The notes beneath the pieces are model-generated. The model was not told the DNA's origin. It saw only the letters and a program-made list of their open reading frames with translations, and made no database searches. Positions 8,848 through 17,242 of a DNA stretch of 64,000 nt are shown in pieces; position 1 is the first letter of the stretch, and each line of letters starts with the position of its first letter. The DNA is from Rhodococcus sp. SMB37. Its GTDB lineage: Bacteria; Actinomycetota; Actinomycetes; Mycobacteriales; Mycobacteriaceae. Where the stretch lies: assembly GCF_004345605.1 (NCBI RefSeq), contig NZ_SLVY01000004.1:248001-312000 (forward strand). Direction: 5' to 3'. Position numbers and translations under genes: made by a program.

Positions 8848-10400
8848 GCAGCAGCCTCCTGGAATCCGCCCATCGCGGAGCCGATGGCTTCGCGATCGAA
8901 CGGTCCTTCGTCGAATTCGGCGACGATGCGCCCGCGGTAGAGGACGACGACGCGGTCGGCGAGACTGCAGACCTCGTCGAGGTCCGAGGAGATCAGAAGG
9001 ATCGCGGCGCCGCGGGAGCGGTGTTCCACGAGGGTGTCCCACACGAATTCGGTGGCGCCGATGTCGAGGCCTCGGGTGGGCTGTGCGACGACGAGGACGT
9101 CCGGTTCGCCGTCGAGGACCCGGCCGAGCACGACGCGCTGGGCGTGGCCGCCGGACAGTGTTCCGGCGAGGGTGCGCGGGCTCGGGGCTTTCACCGACAA
9201 TGCCGAGATGATCCGCTCGGCGTGTTGTCGAATGACGGTGCGCGACACACGTCCCCACCGCTGTGCCAGAGGGGGCGTGGTGTAGCTGTCGACGGCGAGG
9301 TTGATATCGATGCCGAGGGACTTGACCAGTCCACGGGTATAGCGGTCGGCGGGCACGACGCCGACACCGGCCTCTCGGAGGTCGCGCGGGCTGGACGTGT
9401 CGATCTCACGCTCGTCGATGCAGACTGCGCCGGACGAGTCGGCCGCAAGGCCGGAGAGCACGTCCTCGAGCGCGGACTGGCCGTTGCCCTCGACCCCTGC
9501 GACCGCGACAAGTTCGCCTGCGCGGACCCGCAGGTTCACATCGTCGAGCTGACCGGGCACCGACACGCTCACGAGTTCGAGCATGCGGTGACCCGCCGGC
9601 TCGGCGGCGGCTCGGCGGATTCCGAGCCCGACATCGCGGCCCACCATGTCGCGGGCGAGTTCCGCGGTCGTGACATCGGCGACGGGCTTCTCGGAGACGA
9701 GCTTGCCCCCGCGCAGCACACCCACGCGGTCGGCGGCCTCGATGACCTCTTCGAGATGGTGCGTGATCAGCACGATTCCTACACCGAGATCGGTGGCAAG
9801 GCGTCGTACCTGCGCAAGCAGTGAATGTATCTCTGTGGGAGCAAGATTCGCGGTGGGCTCGTCGAGGAGTAGGTAGCGGGCCCCCAGGTGCAGGGCGCGG
9901 AGGATCTCGACACGCTGCTGCTCGCCGACCGACAGCGTCTCGACGCGGGCGTCGGGCGTGCATGCGAGACCGGCGTCGTCGGCCAGCGCGGCGATGTCCT
10001 CGCCCATCCTGCGCAGGCGACTCCGCCCGACGACGCCGCGAGACCGTCCGAGCAGGAAGTTCTCGGCCACGGTCATGCTGGGCACGAGCATGAAGTGCTG
10101 GTGAACCATGGCGATGCGGTCGCGCCCGCCGGCGGCGAGGGGCAGGCCGTCGACAGCGATGTCGCCGGTATCCGGGGGGAGCAGGCCCGTGAGAATGCGC
10201 ATCAGCGTGGACTTTCCGGCGCCGTTCTCACCGAGAAGTGCATAGACCTCGCCAGGATGGATGTGCAGCGACACGTCGCGCAGGACGACGTTCTCGCCGA
10301 ACGAACGATGGATGCCGTGCATGACGACTCCCTCGGCGTGGCCGGGGCTCTCGATGTCGAGGGTGTCGGTGGTGCCGGCCGGGGATACTGCTGTCACCAT
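8844..10400 (-). CDS. Nucleoside/sugar-type ABC ATPase with two nucleotide-binding domains
   Basis: A 518-residue duplicated ATPase of the RbsA/YufO type. Domain 1 has Walker A GENGAGKST (about 57-65), signature LSVGEQQR and Walker B LLLDEPTANL. Domain 2 has a degenerate P-loop (GVEGNGQSA, lacking GKS/T), signature LSGGHAQR and Walker-B-like VAQPTRGLD, as is normal in this family, where only one site is catalytic. It is the first gene of the four-gene importer operon. The 15-bp element at 10421-10435 lies 20 bp upstream of the ATG and is shared with the oxygenase gene at 11187, so the divergent XRE regulator is the likely controller. Confidence 0.92.
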   Translation of the reverse strand: MVTAVSPAGTTDTLDIESPGHAEGVVMHGIHRSFGENVVLRDVSLHIHPGEVYALLGENGAGKSTLMRILTGLLPPDTGDIAVDGLPLAAGGRDRIAMVHQHFMLVPSMTVAENFLLGRSRGVVGRSRLRRMGEDIAALADDAGLACTPDARVETLSVGEQQRVEILRALHLGARYLLLDEPTANLAPTEIHSLLAQVRRLATDLGVGIVLITHHLEEVIEAADRVGVLRGGKLVSEKPVADVTTAELARDMVGRDVGLGIRRAAAEPAGHRMLELVSVSVPGQLDDVNLRVRAGELVAVAGVEGNGQSALEDVLSGLAADSSGAVCIDEREIDTSSPRDLREAGVGVVPADRYTRGLVKSLGIDINLAVDSYTTPPLAQRWGRVSRTVIRQHAERIISALSVKAPSPRTLAGTLSGGHAQRVVLGRVLDGEPDVLVVAQPTRGLDIGATEFVWDTLVEHRSRGAAILLISSDLDEVCSLADRVVVLYRGRIVAEFDEGPFDREAIGSAMGGFQEAAA

Positions 10401-10420
10401 GCGATGAGACCTTCCAGGTA

Positions 10421-10435
10421 ATCGCTATTCGTTAA
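10421..10435 (-). promoter_or_regulatory. Candidate operator (TTAAC-NN-ATAGCGAT), ATPase side
   Basis: Read towards the importer operon this is TTAACGAATAGCGAT, 20 nt before the ATPase ATG. The same element, TTAACTGATAGCGAT, occurs in the same orientation 26 nt before the oxygenase gene at 11187 (11146-11160). Thirteen of 15 positions match and the two differences are adjacent in the middle. Both copies flank the XRE-cupin regulator gene, so it is a natural candidate operator for that protein. Confidence 0.6.
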
Positions 10436-10528
10436 GTTGGAACTCTGCAGGTGCATAGTTGACCGGCGATGACCGAATCGTGACGATTGTGTTTCGGACG
10501 TCATGTGCGGATGAAGCGGAGGGGTGTT

Positions 10529-11101
10529 GTGCCGGAAGAGGATCGCGTCGCGCGAATCGGAGTTGCGATTCGCGCCGCCCGTAAGCGGGATGGTCTCAGT
10601 GCCAGGGCATTGGCGGAGCGGGCGGGCGTCAGTCAGGCCTTTCTCAGTCAGGTGGAGCGGGGACTGAACGCGCCGTCGCTCGCGACCCTGTACAAGATCG
10701 CCGATGCGCTCGGGCGATCACCGTCGAGCTTCCTGGACCCCGCGCCCGACGCGGATGTCCTGGTGGTGCGCGCAGAGGGGCGCATTCCGCAGGCAGTGAC
10801 CGGTACTCCGACCGCACCCGTGACGTGGCTGGCGCGCGGGAACGGCGTGATCTCCGAGGTCTACCAGTATCTCATCGGATCGGACGACGACGTCAGCGGC
10901 TGGTTCCGTCGCGCGGACGACCTCGTCGTGGTGGTGACAGGTGGCAGTCTCGAGGTGCAGGTACGAGACCGTGAACCCGTCGTTCTCGTCGCGGGGGATT
11001 GCTTGTTCGCCGCGGCTGGAACCGAGATGCAATGGGCCCACAGGGGTGCGGAACCCGCGCACGTCGTGCTGTGCGTGGGAGCGGCACCCGAACATCCGTA
11101 A
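10529..11101 (+). CDS. XRE-family regulator with C-terminal cupin sensor
   Basis: A 190-residue protein with an N-terminal HTH_3 domain (IGVAIRAARKRDGLSARALAERAGVS...FLSQVERG, about residues 9-65) and a C-terminal cupin (from about 115 on, VSGWFRRADDLVVVVTGGSLEVQV...AGDCLFAAAGTEMQWAH). This is the architecture of PuuR/SutR-like ligand-sensing repressors. GTG 10529 is preferred because GGAGGGG precedes it at good spacing; in-frame ATG 10511 is possible. It lies between the divergent importer operon and the co-oriented oxygenase gene, both of which carry the shared 15-bp element, so it probably regulates both. Confidence 0.87.
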   Translation: MPEEDRVARIGVAIRAARKRDGLSARALAERAGVSQAFLSQVERGLNAPSLATLYKIADALGRSPSSFLDPAPDADVLVVRAEGRIPQAVTGTPTAPVTWLARGNGVISEVYQYLIGSDDDVSGWFRRADDLVVVVTGGSLEVQVRDREPVVLVAGDCLFAAAGTEMQWAHRGAEPAHVVLCVGAAPEHP

Positions 11102-11145
11102 CGCGGATCTCACAGGAACGAGACGAGGCGGTAGCGCCGCAAGAA

Positions 11146-11160
11146 TTAACTGATAGCGAT
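11146..11160 (+). promoter_or_regulatory. Candidate operator (TTAAC-NN-ATAGCGAT), oxygenase side
   Basis: TTAACTGATAGCGAT, 26 nt before the ATG of the second IPNS-like oxygenase and in the same gene-relative orientation as the copy at 10421-10435. The conserved half-elements are TTAAC and ATAGCGAT. It lies in the 85-nt gap after the XRE gene, which implies the oxygenase has its own regulated promoter rather than depending on read-through. Confidence 0.6.
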
Positions 11161-11186
11161 CATTCGCCTCGTGTCTGGAGAACGCC

Positions 11187-12146
11187 ATGGACTCGCTTCC
11201 CATCATCGATCTGCGCCCGCTACGCGACGGGGCTGACCCCCTCGCGGTTGCCGATACTCTCGATGCAGCCTGCACCGACCTCGGATTCTTCGTCGTGACG
11301 GGTCACGGACTCGCCTCCGAGCTCCGCGCTGCGATGATGGAGCAGGCGCGACGGTTCTTCGCGCTGCCGGCAGACGAGAAGATGCAGATCTGGATCGGTA
11401 AGTCGTCCTGCCACAGTGGATACGTTCCTCCCAAGGCCGAAACTCTCAATGCTGCACTCGGAGCGGACAGCAAGGAAGCGCTCGACATCACCATCGACCG
11501 CGGCCCGGACCATCCGGACGTCATGGCGGGCACACCCCTGCACGGACCCGCCCAGTGGCCTGACTCGCTGATGCCAGAATTCAAGGGAGTCGCCGAGGAG
11601 TACTCGAATGCCTGTCTCGATATCAATGCTCACCTGATGCGTGGACTTGCCCTCGCCCTCGGCCTGGAAGCCGATACGTTCGAGCCGGTGTTCACCGATC
11701 CCATTGCCTCGCTGCGGATGCTGCATTATCCGCCCGCCCCTGCCGGCGATCTCACGCCGGCTGCCGGTGCACACACGGACTACGGCTCGCTGACCCTGCT
11801 CGCGCAGGATGACATCGGCGGATTACAGGTGGCCGCACGGGGAGGGGGATGGATCGACGTCGTCACCCCACCCGACGCCCTGATCGTCAACCTGGGGGAC
11901 ATGATCGCCCGGTGGACGAATCACCGCTACGTATCGACACGCCATCGGGTACTCAATCCGGTGGGTGCGCATCGGTATTCGATCCCGTACTTCGTCGCCC
12001 CGGACTTCCACGCCGTGATCGAAGCGATACCGACCTGCGTCGAGCCCGGGGCAGAACCGATCTACCCTCCGATCGAAGCGGGTGAATACATGCTCTCGCG
12101 TTTTGATGCGACGCATGATTACCTCAAGGACAAGCAGGATTCGTAG
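11187..12146 (+). CDS. Isopenicillin N synthase-like 2-oxoglutarate/Fe(II) oxygenase
   Basis: A 319-residue oxygenase of the IPNS/plant-dioxygenase type. The N-terminal DIOX_N region begins LPIIDLRPL...GFFVVTGHG. The iron ligands are HTD (AGAHTDYGSLTLL) and the histidine of STRHRV; the co-substrate RxS is in HRYSIPYF. It is a diverged paralogue of the oxygenase at 3826-4881: the two share domain order and the KAE...LxLGxxSK middle motif. It is probably under XRE control together with the ABC importer, which suggests the importer supplies its substrate (inference). Confidence 0.87.
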   Translation: MDSLPIIDLRPLRDGADPLAVADTLDAACTDLGFFVVTGHGLASELRAAMMEQARRFFALPADEKMQIWIGKSSCHSGYVPPKAETLNAALGADSKEALDITIDRGPDHPDVMAGTPLHGPAQWPDSLMPEFKGVAEEYSNACLDINAHLMRGLALALGLEADTFEPVFTDPIASLRMLHYPPAPAGDLTPAAGAHTDYGSLTLLAQDDIGGLQVAARGGGWIDVVTPPDALIVNLGDMIARWTNHRYVSTRHRVLNPVGAHRYSIPYFVAPDFHAVIEAIPTCVEPGAEPIYPPIEAGEYMLSRFDATHDYLKDKQDS

Positions 12147-12202
12147 AGACCTGTCGCGGCCCGGCGCGCGTTGTGCCGGCTCGGCCCGGAGGGGGCGACG
12201 GA

Positions 12203-13693
12203 TCAGACCGTGAGGCAGACGGTCTTGGTCTCGAGATAGTTCTCCAGCCCCGCTGCACCGTTCTCGTAACCCCACCCGGATTCCTTGTGCCCGCCCTTGA
12301 CCAGCTCGGGGGAGAAATAGGAGTGGCAGTTGATCCACACGGTTCCGGCACGGATCGCGTCGGAGACGTGATGGGCGCGTGAGAGATCCGACGTCCACAC
12401 GCTCGCGGCCAGACCGTAGTCGGTGTCATTCGCCCAGGCGATGACCTCCTCGGCGTCGTCGAACGGGGCGACGGTGACGACGGGGCCGAAGATCTCTTCT
12501 CGCATCATCGGCAGGTCGGGGGCGGCATCGACGACGACGGTCGGCTCGTAGAAGCTGCCGATCTCACCCACCGCACGACCCCCGGCGACGACCGTCGCCC
12601 CGCCGCGCACACCGTCGTCGACATACGACGCCACGGTGTCCCGGTGCCGCCGGCTCACGAGTGGACCGAGGTCGGTGCGCTCGTCGAGCCCATGGCCCAG
12701 ACGAAGTGACCCCGCAGCAGCGGACAGGCCGTCCACCACCTGCTCGTACACCGACCGCTCGGCGTAGACACGCGATCCGGCGACACACACCTGGCCGCAG
12801 TTCGAGAAGATGCCCCGCGCGATACCGGGGACGGTCGTGTCGAGGTCGGCATCCCGGAAGACCAGGACGGGAGACTTTCCGCCGAGTTCGAGCGTGAGCC
12901 GCTTGAGGTTGCTCGCGCCGGATACAGCCGTCAGTGCCCGCCCGGTCGCGGTGGACCCCGTGAACGTCACCTTGTCGACATCACGGTGGGACGCCAACCG
13001 CGCGCCGACGGTGCCGTCTCCGGTGAGAACCCCGACGACGCCGGCCGGTACGCCGGCCTCGACCAGGAGCTCACCGAGACGCAGTGCACTGAGCGAGGTT
13101 GCTTCGGCCGGTTTGAGGATGACGGCGCATCCCGCCGCGAGGGCCGGTGCGAGCTTCATCGCCGCCATGAGCATCGGCGAATTCCACGGGACGATCGCCG
13201 CGACCACCCCGACCGGTTCGCGCACCGTCTGCGCGACCACCCGTTTCCCGAGTGGCTGGTAGGTGATCGACGGTGTGATCGTGGTGCCGGTGATCTTAGT
13301 CGCCCATCCGGCGTAGTACCGGAACTGTTCTGCTGCCGAGGGAATCTCCGCGAATCGGGACGTCGCCCACGATTTACCCTGGTCGAGGGTCTCGAGTTCG
13401 GCCAGTTCGTCGGCATGAGCATCGATGGCATCAGCGATGCGCCACAGCACCCGAGCGCGCGCAGCGGGTGTCCACCTTCGCCACTCGCCGTGCAGCGCGG
13501 CGTGTGCCGCTGCGACCGCTGCGTCCACATCGTCGGGGCCGGCGGAGGACAGTGTGGCGAGGACAGTGCCAGTGGCGGGATCGGAGGTCTCGAATGGCGG
13601 TCCCGCTCCTGCGATCCACCGCCCGTCGATGAGCAGGCGCTTGTCGTCGCCGAGGAATGCGGCGCTGTGCCGAGGTGCGATGCTGGTGGTCAT
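12203..13693 (-). CDS. Aldehyde dehydrogenase (NAD(P)+-dependent superfamily)
   Basis: A 496-residue ALDH with the Rossmann region (PWNSPMLMAAMKLAPALAAGC), general-base Glu in LELGGKSP, catalytic Cys in NCGQVCVAGSR and the C-terminal EIFGPVV motif. It is the last gene of the eight-gene operon; its ATG overlaps the stop of the upstream oxygenase gene by 4 bp. It would oxidise the aldehyde released by the ThDP decarboxylase pair or by the GMC enzyme to a carboxylate. Substrate specificity cannot be read from sequence. Confidence 0.92.
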   Translation of the reverse strand: MTTSIAPRHSAAFLGDDKRLLIDGRWIAGAGPPFETSDPATGTVLATLSSAGPDDVDAAVAAAHAALHGEWRRWTPAARARVLWRIADAIDAHADELAELETLDQGKSWATSRFAEIPSAAEQFRYYAGWATKITGTTITPSITYQPLGKRVVAQTVREPVGVVAAIVPWNSPMLMAAMKLAPALAAGCAVILKPAEATSLSALRLGELLVEAGVPAGVVGVLTGDGTVGARLASHRDVDKVTFTGSTATGRALTAVSGASNLKRLTLELGGKSPVLVFRDADLDTTVPGIARGIFSNCGQVCVAGSRVYAERSVYEQVVDGLSAAAGSLRLGHGLDERTDLGPLVSRRHRDTVASYVDDGVRGGATVVAGGRAVGEIGSFYEPTVVVDAAPDLPMMREEIFGPVVTVAPFDDAEEVIAWANDTDYGLAASVWTSDLSRAHHVSDAIRAGTVWINCHSYFSPELVKGGHKESGWGYENGAAGLENYLETKTVCLTV

Positions 13694-14568
13694 GGCTGTA
13701 CTCCTGCGGTGTGGACGGGCCGGAACGGGAGGGCTCCCCATCGCAGCCCTTTGGCCTTGAGCCAGCGACGGTAGGTGACCGAGGACGCGTCTGCCCGGGT
13801 GGGGATCTCGTCACGGGGATCGAGCGGAAGCAACAGCGGCCGCTGGTTCTCGACGATGATGCGGTCCTGCAGAAAGATCACCTGCTCGAATTGGGTCAGG
13901 TCGGTGTGGGTCGAATCAGGATCGACGAGATACATCACCGGCTGTGCACGACACAACGTTTCCGTGATCGGCTGGATGAACAACGCGATGGCATCGCGAC
14001 GTGTCTCGTCGGACGGTGAAATCCGATACAGCATCACCTGATATGGATCCGGTACGCGGTAGGTCAGATGCGCGAAGGTGCCTTCCGACGCCGCGGACAT
14101 CTGAGGCTGGAAGAACTTGCAGTCGGTGGCCCAGACTTCATCGGTGTCCTTGCGGATCTCCCAGTTGTAGCGGGCAACCTCGGTGGCGGCCTCACCGCCG
14201 AGGATCCCGGTGTGCACGAACGGGAAGTGGGCCATGTCGAGGAAGTTCTCGACGACGCGGCCGGGGGACGATCTGAGTGTCACCCATCCGCACGCGACGT
14301 ACCGACGGTCGGGCTCGTCGGCTTCGTCGATCGTGAAGACGTCGCGGACAGGCGTACCGAGTGTGGTCCACACGAATCCGAACTTCGTACGCACCGGCAG
14401 TTCACGTTCCGCCGTGTGGACGACGGGATGGCCGTCCTGATCGTGTCCGCAGGTGAGGTCGACGCCGAGTAGTGTCGTGGCGACTGTGGCGGCCTCGAGT
14501 TCGTTCTCCGCGCAGACCGGGTACCAGCGGTCGAGGACTACGGGATCGTCGCACAGTGCCGTGGTCAT
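13690..14568 (-). CDS. Rieske-type oxygenase catalytic subunit lacking the [2Fe-2S] ligands
   Basis: A 292-residue protein matching the vanillate O-demethylase/PaO-like ring-hydroxylating oxygenase family. The mononuclear iron site is intact (ENFLDMAHFPFVH: D111, H114, H119), as is the family C-terminus (FLQDRIIVENQRPLLLPLD...RRWLKAKG). The N-terminus keeps the strands that flank a Rieske domain (DRWYPVCAENELE, TTLLGVDLT, then FGFVWTTLG). The 50-70 residues that should carry CxH...CxxH are reduced to about 23 with no second ligand pair. A separate Rieske protein is encoded in the same operon (17827-18489), so electrons probably arrive in trans. It overlaps both neighbours by 4 bp, so this looks like a stable gene and not decay. 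Confidence 0.82.
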   Translation of the reverse strand: MTTALCDDPVVLDRWYPVCAENELEAATVATTLLGVDLTCGHDQDGHPVVHTAERELPVRTKFGFVWTTLGTPVRDVFTIDEADEPDRRYVACGWVTLRSSPGRVVENFLDMAHFPFVHTGILGGEAATEVARYNWEIRKDTDEVWATDCKFFQPQMSAASEGTFAHLTYRVPDPYQVMLYRISPSDETRRDAIALFIQPITETLCRAQPVMYLVDPDSTHTDLTQFEQVIFLQDRIIVENQRPLLLPLDPRDEIPTRADASSVTYRRWLKAKGLRWGALPFRPVHTAGVQP

Positions 14569-16115
14569 GACGGGGTCCTCCCGTATCCTCTGATCAACGC
14601 GGCGGCGCGTTCCGCGAGAGCGATGACGGGTGCGTTCGTATTGCACGACGGCAATATCGGAATCACGGATGCGTCGACGACGCGCAGCCCGTCGAAACCG
14701 TATACCCGCAGCTCGGGATCGACGGCCGCATCGGGCCCGACACCCATCGCGCAGGTGCCGCCGACGTGGAAGAACGTCGAGCAGCTTGCTCGGACGAACG
14801 CTTCCGCCTCGGCCCGGCCGAGTCGACGCTCGGGCGCAGCGGGTGCGTCGATCAGGCCACGCAATGCTGCGGTGTCGGCGAGGTCGAAGATGCGATCGAG
14901 GCCCGAGACGAGGGCGTCGAGGTCGCGTGGATCGGATAGGTAGCGGGGGTCGATGTCGGGTGCGACCTCGGAGTCGGCGGAACGCAAGGACAGTCGCCCG
15001 ACGCTGCGGGACCGCATGAGCCCGGGGGAGAGGGCGAAGACGTCACCGGCGACGTCGTACCGCTTCGCCACCTCCGGGGTCGCGTGCGGCCCCTGCACGA
15101 TGAATGCGTGTAGATCCGGCAGGTCGAGGGACGGGTCGGATCGCCAGTTCAGGATCGCTCCGCCGCCGTTGTCCCGCACCGGCCCCAGCGGAACGCGGGA
15201 CCGGAAGTTCACGCCCATCAGCAGAGGGTGATCCTGGAGATTGCGTCCGACACCGGGCAGATCCGCGCGGACAGTGACACCGTGTTCACCAAGGTGTTCG
15301 GGATCGCCGATGCCGGCGAGGAGCAGCAGATGTGGGCTGGTGATCGCGCCCGCGCACAGCAGCGTCTCGGCGTGCGCGCGGACCTCGACGTCGATACCGT
15401 GAGAGCGGTATCGCACACCGGCGCACCGAGTCCCGGCGAACATGAGTTCGGTGACGGTCGCGTCGGTGCGGACCGTGAGATTGGGCCGGGCCCGTACCGG
15501 ATCGAGGTAGGCACGGGCGGTGCTGCCGCGATGCCCGTCGTCGATGTTGAGGTTCGCGAGGGCGGCACCCTCGATGTCGGGACCGTTGCAGTCGTCCAGT
15601 ACGGTCATACCGAGTTCGGCTGCGGCGTCCAGCAATCCGGTGGCAACGGGGTGGGGCTTCGTCGGCGTGGTGATGCGGATCGGGCCGCCTGCGCCGCGCT
15701 CCGCGCTCGCACCGCCCTCCCAGTCCTCGGCGCGCCGGAAGTAGGGAAGCAGCGACGCGTAGTTCCAGCCCTTCGCGCCCGCCGTCTCCCACGCGTCGTA
15801 GTCCGACGCGTGTCCGCGGTACCAGAGCATCGCGTTGATACTGCTCGAGCCGCCGAGCACACGTCCCCGCGGGATCGGCACTTCGCGTCCGTCGAGCAGC
15901 GGATTCGCGGTGAAGTGGTAGCCCCAATCGTATTCACCACCGAGAAGGGATGCCCAGGCCCCGGGTGCATCGAGCGAGTCGGCTCCGGCGTGGTCCGGAC
16001 CGGCCTCGAGCAGCAGCACCGTGACGTCGGGATCCTCGGTGAGGCGGGCCGCGAGGACGCACCCCGCGGACCCGCCCCCGACGACGACGTAGTCGTAGCC
16101 GTCAGTTGTGTTCAC
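14565..16115 (-). CDS. GMC-family FAD oxidoreductase (choline dehydrogenase-like)
   Basis: A 516-residue GMC flavoprotein. The N-terminal ADP-binding motif is VVGGGSAGCVLAARL followed by LLLEAGP. PROSITE-like GMC segments include GRVLGGSSSINAMLWYRG and a GAITSPHLLLLAGIG region. Active-site His lies in FFHVGGTCAMG and the partner Asn in SCNTNAP near the C-terminus. It oxidises an alcohol to an aldehyde or ketone. GTG at 16113-16115 places the dinucleotide fold at the N-terminus and overlaps the ThDP beta gene by 14 bp. Longer upstream extensions in this frame are antisense or overlap artefacts. Confidence 0.9.
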   Translation of the reverse strand: MNTTDGYDYVVVGGGSAGCVLAARLTEDPDVTVLLLEAGPDHAGADSLDAPGAWASLLGGEYDWGYHFTANPLLDGREVPIPRGRVLGGSSSINAMLWYRGHASDYDAWETAGAKGWNYASLLPYFRRAEDWEGGASAERGAGGPIRITTPTKPHPVATGLLDAAAELGMTVLDDCNGPDIEGAALANLNIDDGHRGSTARAYLDPVRARPNLTVRTDATVTELMFAGTRCAGVRYRSHGIDVEVRAHAETLLCAGAITSPHLLLLAGIGDPEHLGEHGVTVRADLPGVGRNLQDHPLLMGVNFRSRVPLGPVRDNGGGAILNWRSDPSLDLPDLHAFIVQGPHATPEVAKRYDVAGDVFALSPGLMRSRSVGRLSLRSADSEVAPDIDPRYLSDPRDLDALVSGLDRIFDLADTAALRGLIDAPAAPERRLGRAEAEAFVRASCSTFFHVGGTCAMGVGPDAAVDPELRVYGFDGLRVVDASVIPILPSCNTNAPVIALAERAAALIRGYGRTPS

Positions 16116-16725
16116 TGGGGCCCATGATCGTGATGTTCTCCGTCGCCTCCACATGGCGGACGAAGATGTACTTGTCCTCGCGGCCGTCGCTGTGCTTGCG
16201 CTTGATGCCGGGCTGGACCGTGCTCGAGACCTTCGCGACGAGCACATACGGCGTTTCCGCGGCGAGGCCCGCCACACAATGCTTCTCGAACTCTTCGAGA
16301 GTCGTTGCCGTGTAGGCCTGTTCCACTCCGGATCCGCGTGCGATGGCGGCGATGTCGACATTTCCGAGCGCGGTGTGGGTGGGCGGGCCGCCGATCGATT
16401 GGTAGCACTCGTTGTCCCACACCACCGTGAAGAGGTTGCTGGGCCGCTCGTTGCCGAGTGTCGCGAGAATACCCAGGTTGAACAGCATTCCGCCGTCGGT
16501 GTCGAGAGAGATGATCCGGCGGTGGGGCAGGCCCACCGCGAGTCCGAACGCCTGCGGGGTGACGCAGCCGAGCTGCTGCTGGAATAGGCTTGCCTGTCGC
16601 ATGTGTGGTGCGGCGTTGTACCACTCGTCGACGCTGGCACCCAGGGACAGGATCACCAGTTCGTTCTCGAGTCGGTTTGCGAGCGCCTGCATGCACTCGA
16701 ATCGGGTCATGCGCATGGTGGTCAT
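16102..16725 (-). CDS. ThDP-dependent decarboxylase beta subunit (sulfopyruvate/phosphonopyruvate decarboxylase-like)
   Basis: A 207-residue C-terminal-type ThDP module. The pyrophosphate/Mg2+ motif is SLDTDGGMLFNLGILAT...VVWDNECY, the GDG-N form of the ThDP-binding fold, and QQLGCVTPQAFGLAVGLPHRR precedes it. It pairs with the alpha subunit gene upstream through a 4-bp overlap, as in ComD/ComE sulfopyruvate decarboxylases. No other coenzyme M genes are near, so a catabolic 2-oxo acid decarboxylase is more likely. The product aldehyde could go to the ALDH at 12203-13693. Confidence 0.8.
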   Translation of the reverse strand: MTTMRMTRFECMQALANRLENELVILSLGASVDEWYNAAPHMRQASLFQQQLGCVTPQAFGLAVGLPHRRIISLDTDGGMLFNLGILATLGNERPSNLFTVVWDNECYQSIGGPPTHTALGNVDIAAIARGSGVEQAYTATTLEEFEKHCVAGLAAETPYVLVAKVSSTVQPGIKRKHSDGREDKYIFVRHVEATENITIMGPSEHN

Positions 16726-17222
16726 CGGACGAGCCCTCCTCCGAGGGCGATGGCGGAATGGTGGTAGGCCGAGTAGGACCATTCGAATGCGTCGTGGATT
16801 GCACGTTCGATCGCATCCTCTTCTCGGACGATGCGGTACGGGATGCGCAGCGCGTCGAGGATCGGCTCCATCGTGATCCCGTGTGGCACTGCCCACCAGT
16901 TGTTTTCGCCGAGTTCACCACGATAGCTCATGAGCATGATGACGGGGATCCCCGCTCCGAGACCCATCCGGGCCAGCGGTTCGACGGAGGCGCGGAGACC
17001 GGAGTTCTCCATGATGAGCACGCCGCGTTTGCCGGACAGGAACAGTCCACCGCAGATGGCGGCGCCTTCACCTTCGTTGGTGACTTGGACGGTCCGGATG
17101 GTCGGATGCGCATCGAGCGCGGGGTACAGCTCTTTGAACAGGGAATCGGGGAGGTAACACACGGTGCTGACACCGGCCTTCTCGAGGCCGCGGATCACCG
17201 CGTCTACGGTCGACTGTTCCAT
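16722..17222 (-). CDS. ThDP-dependent decarboxylase alpha subunit (ComD-like)
   Basis: A 166-residue N-terminal-type ThDP (PYR) module: VIRGLEKAGVSTVCYLPDS at the start, the activating Glu in VTNEGEGAAICGG, and GVLIMENSGL...LMSYRGELGENNWW. Single-domain alpha and beta subunits are characteristic of the sulfopyruvate/phosphonopyruvate decarboxylase type, in which the active site forms between chains. ATG 17220-17222 follows a purine-rich AAGGATC. It is 20 nt downstream of the GST gene, the only true gap within the operon. Confidence 0.82.
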   Translation of the reverse strand: MEQSTVDAVIRGLEKAGVSTVCYLPDSLFKELYPALDAHPTIRTVQVTNEGEGAAICGGLFLSGKRGVLIMENSGLRASVEPLARMGLGAGIPVIMLMSYRGELGENNWWAVPHGITMEPILDALRIPYRIVREEDAIERAIHDAFEWSYSAYHHSAIALGGGLVR

Positions 17223-17242
17223 GAGGATCCTTCCGTGGGAAG

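Noticed and set aside
13690-14568. Pseudogene of a Rieske oxygenase
   Set aside because: The frame is intact, start and stop are coupled to both neighbours, the iron site and C-terminus are conserved, and the missing cluster is encoded in the same operon.
16102-17222. Coenzyme M biosynthesis
   Set aside because: Only the decarboxylase-like pair resembles ComDE. No phosphosulfolactate synthase, phosphatase or dehydrogenase is nearby.
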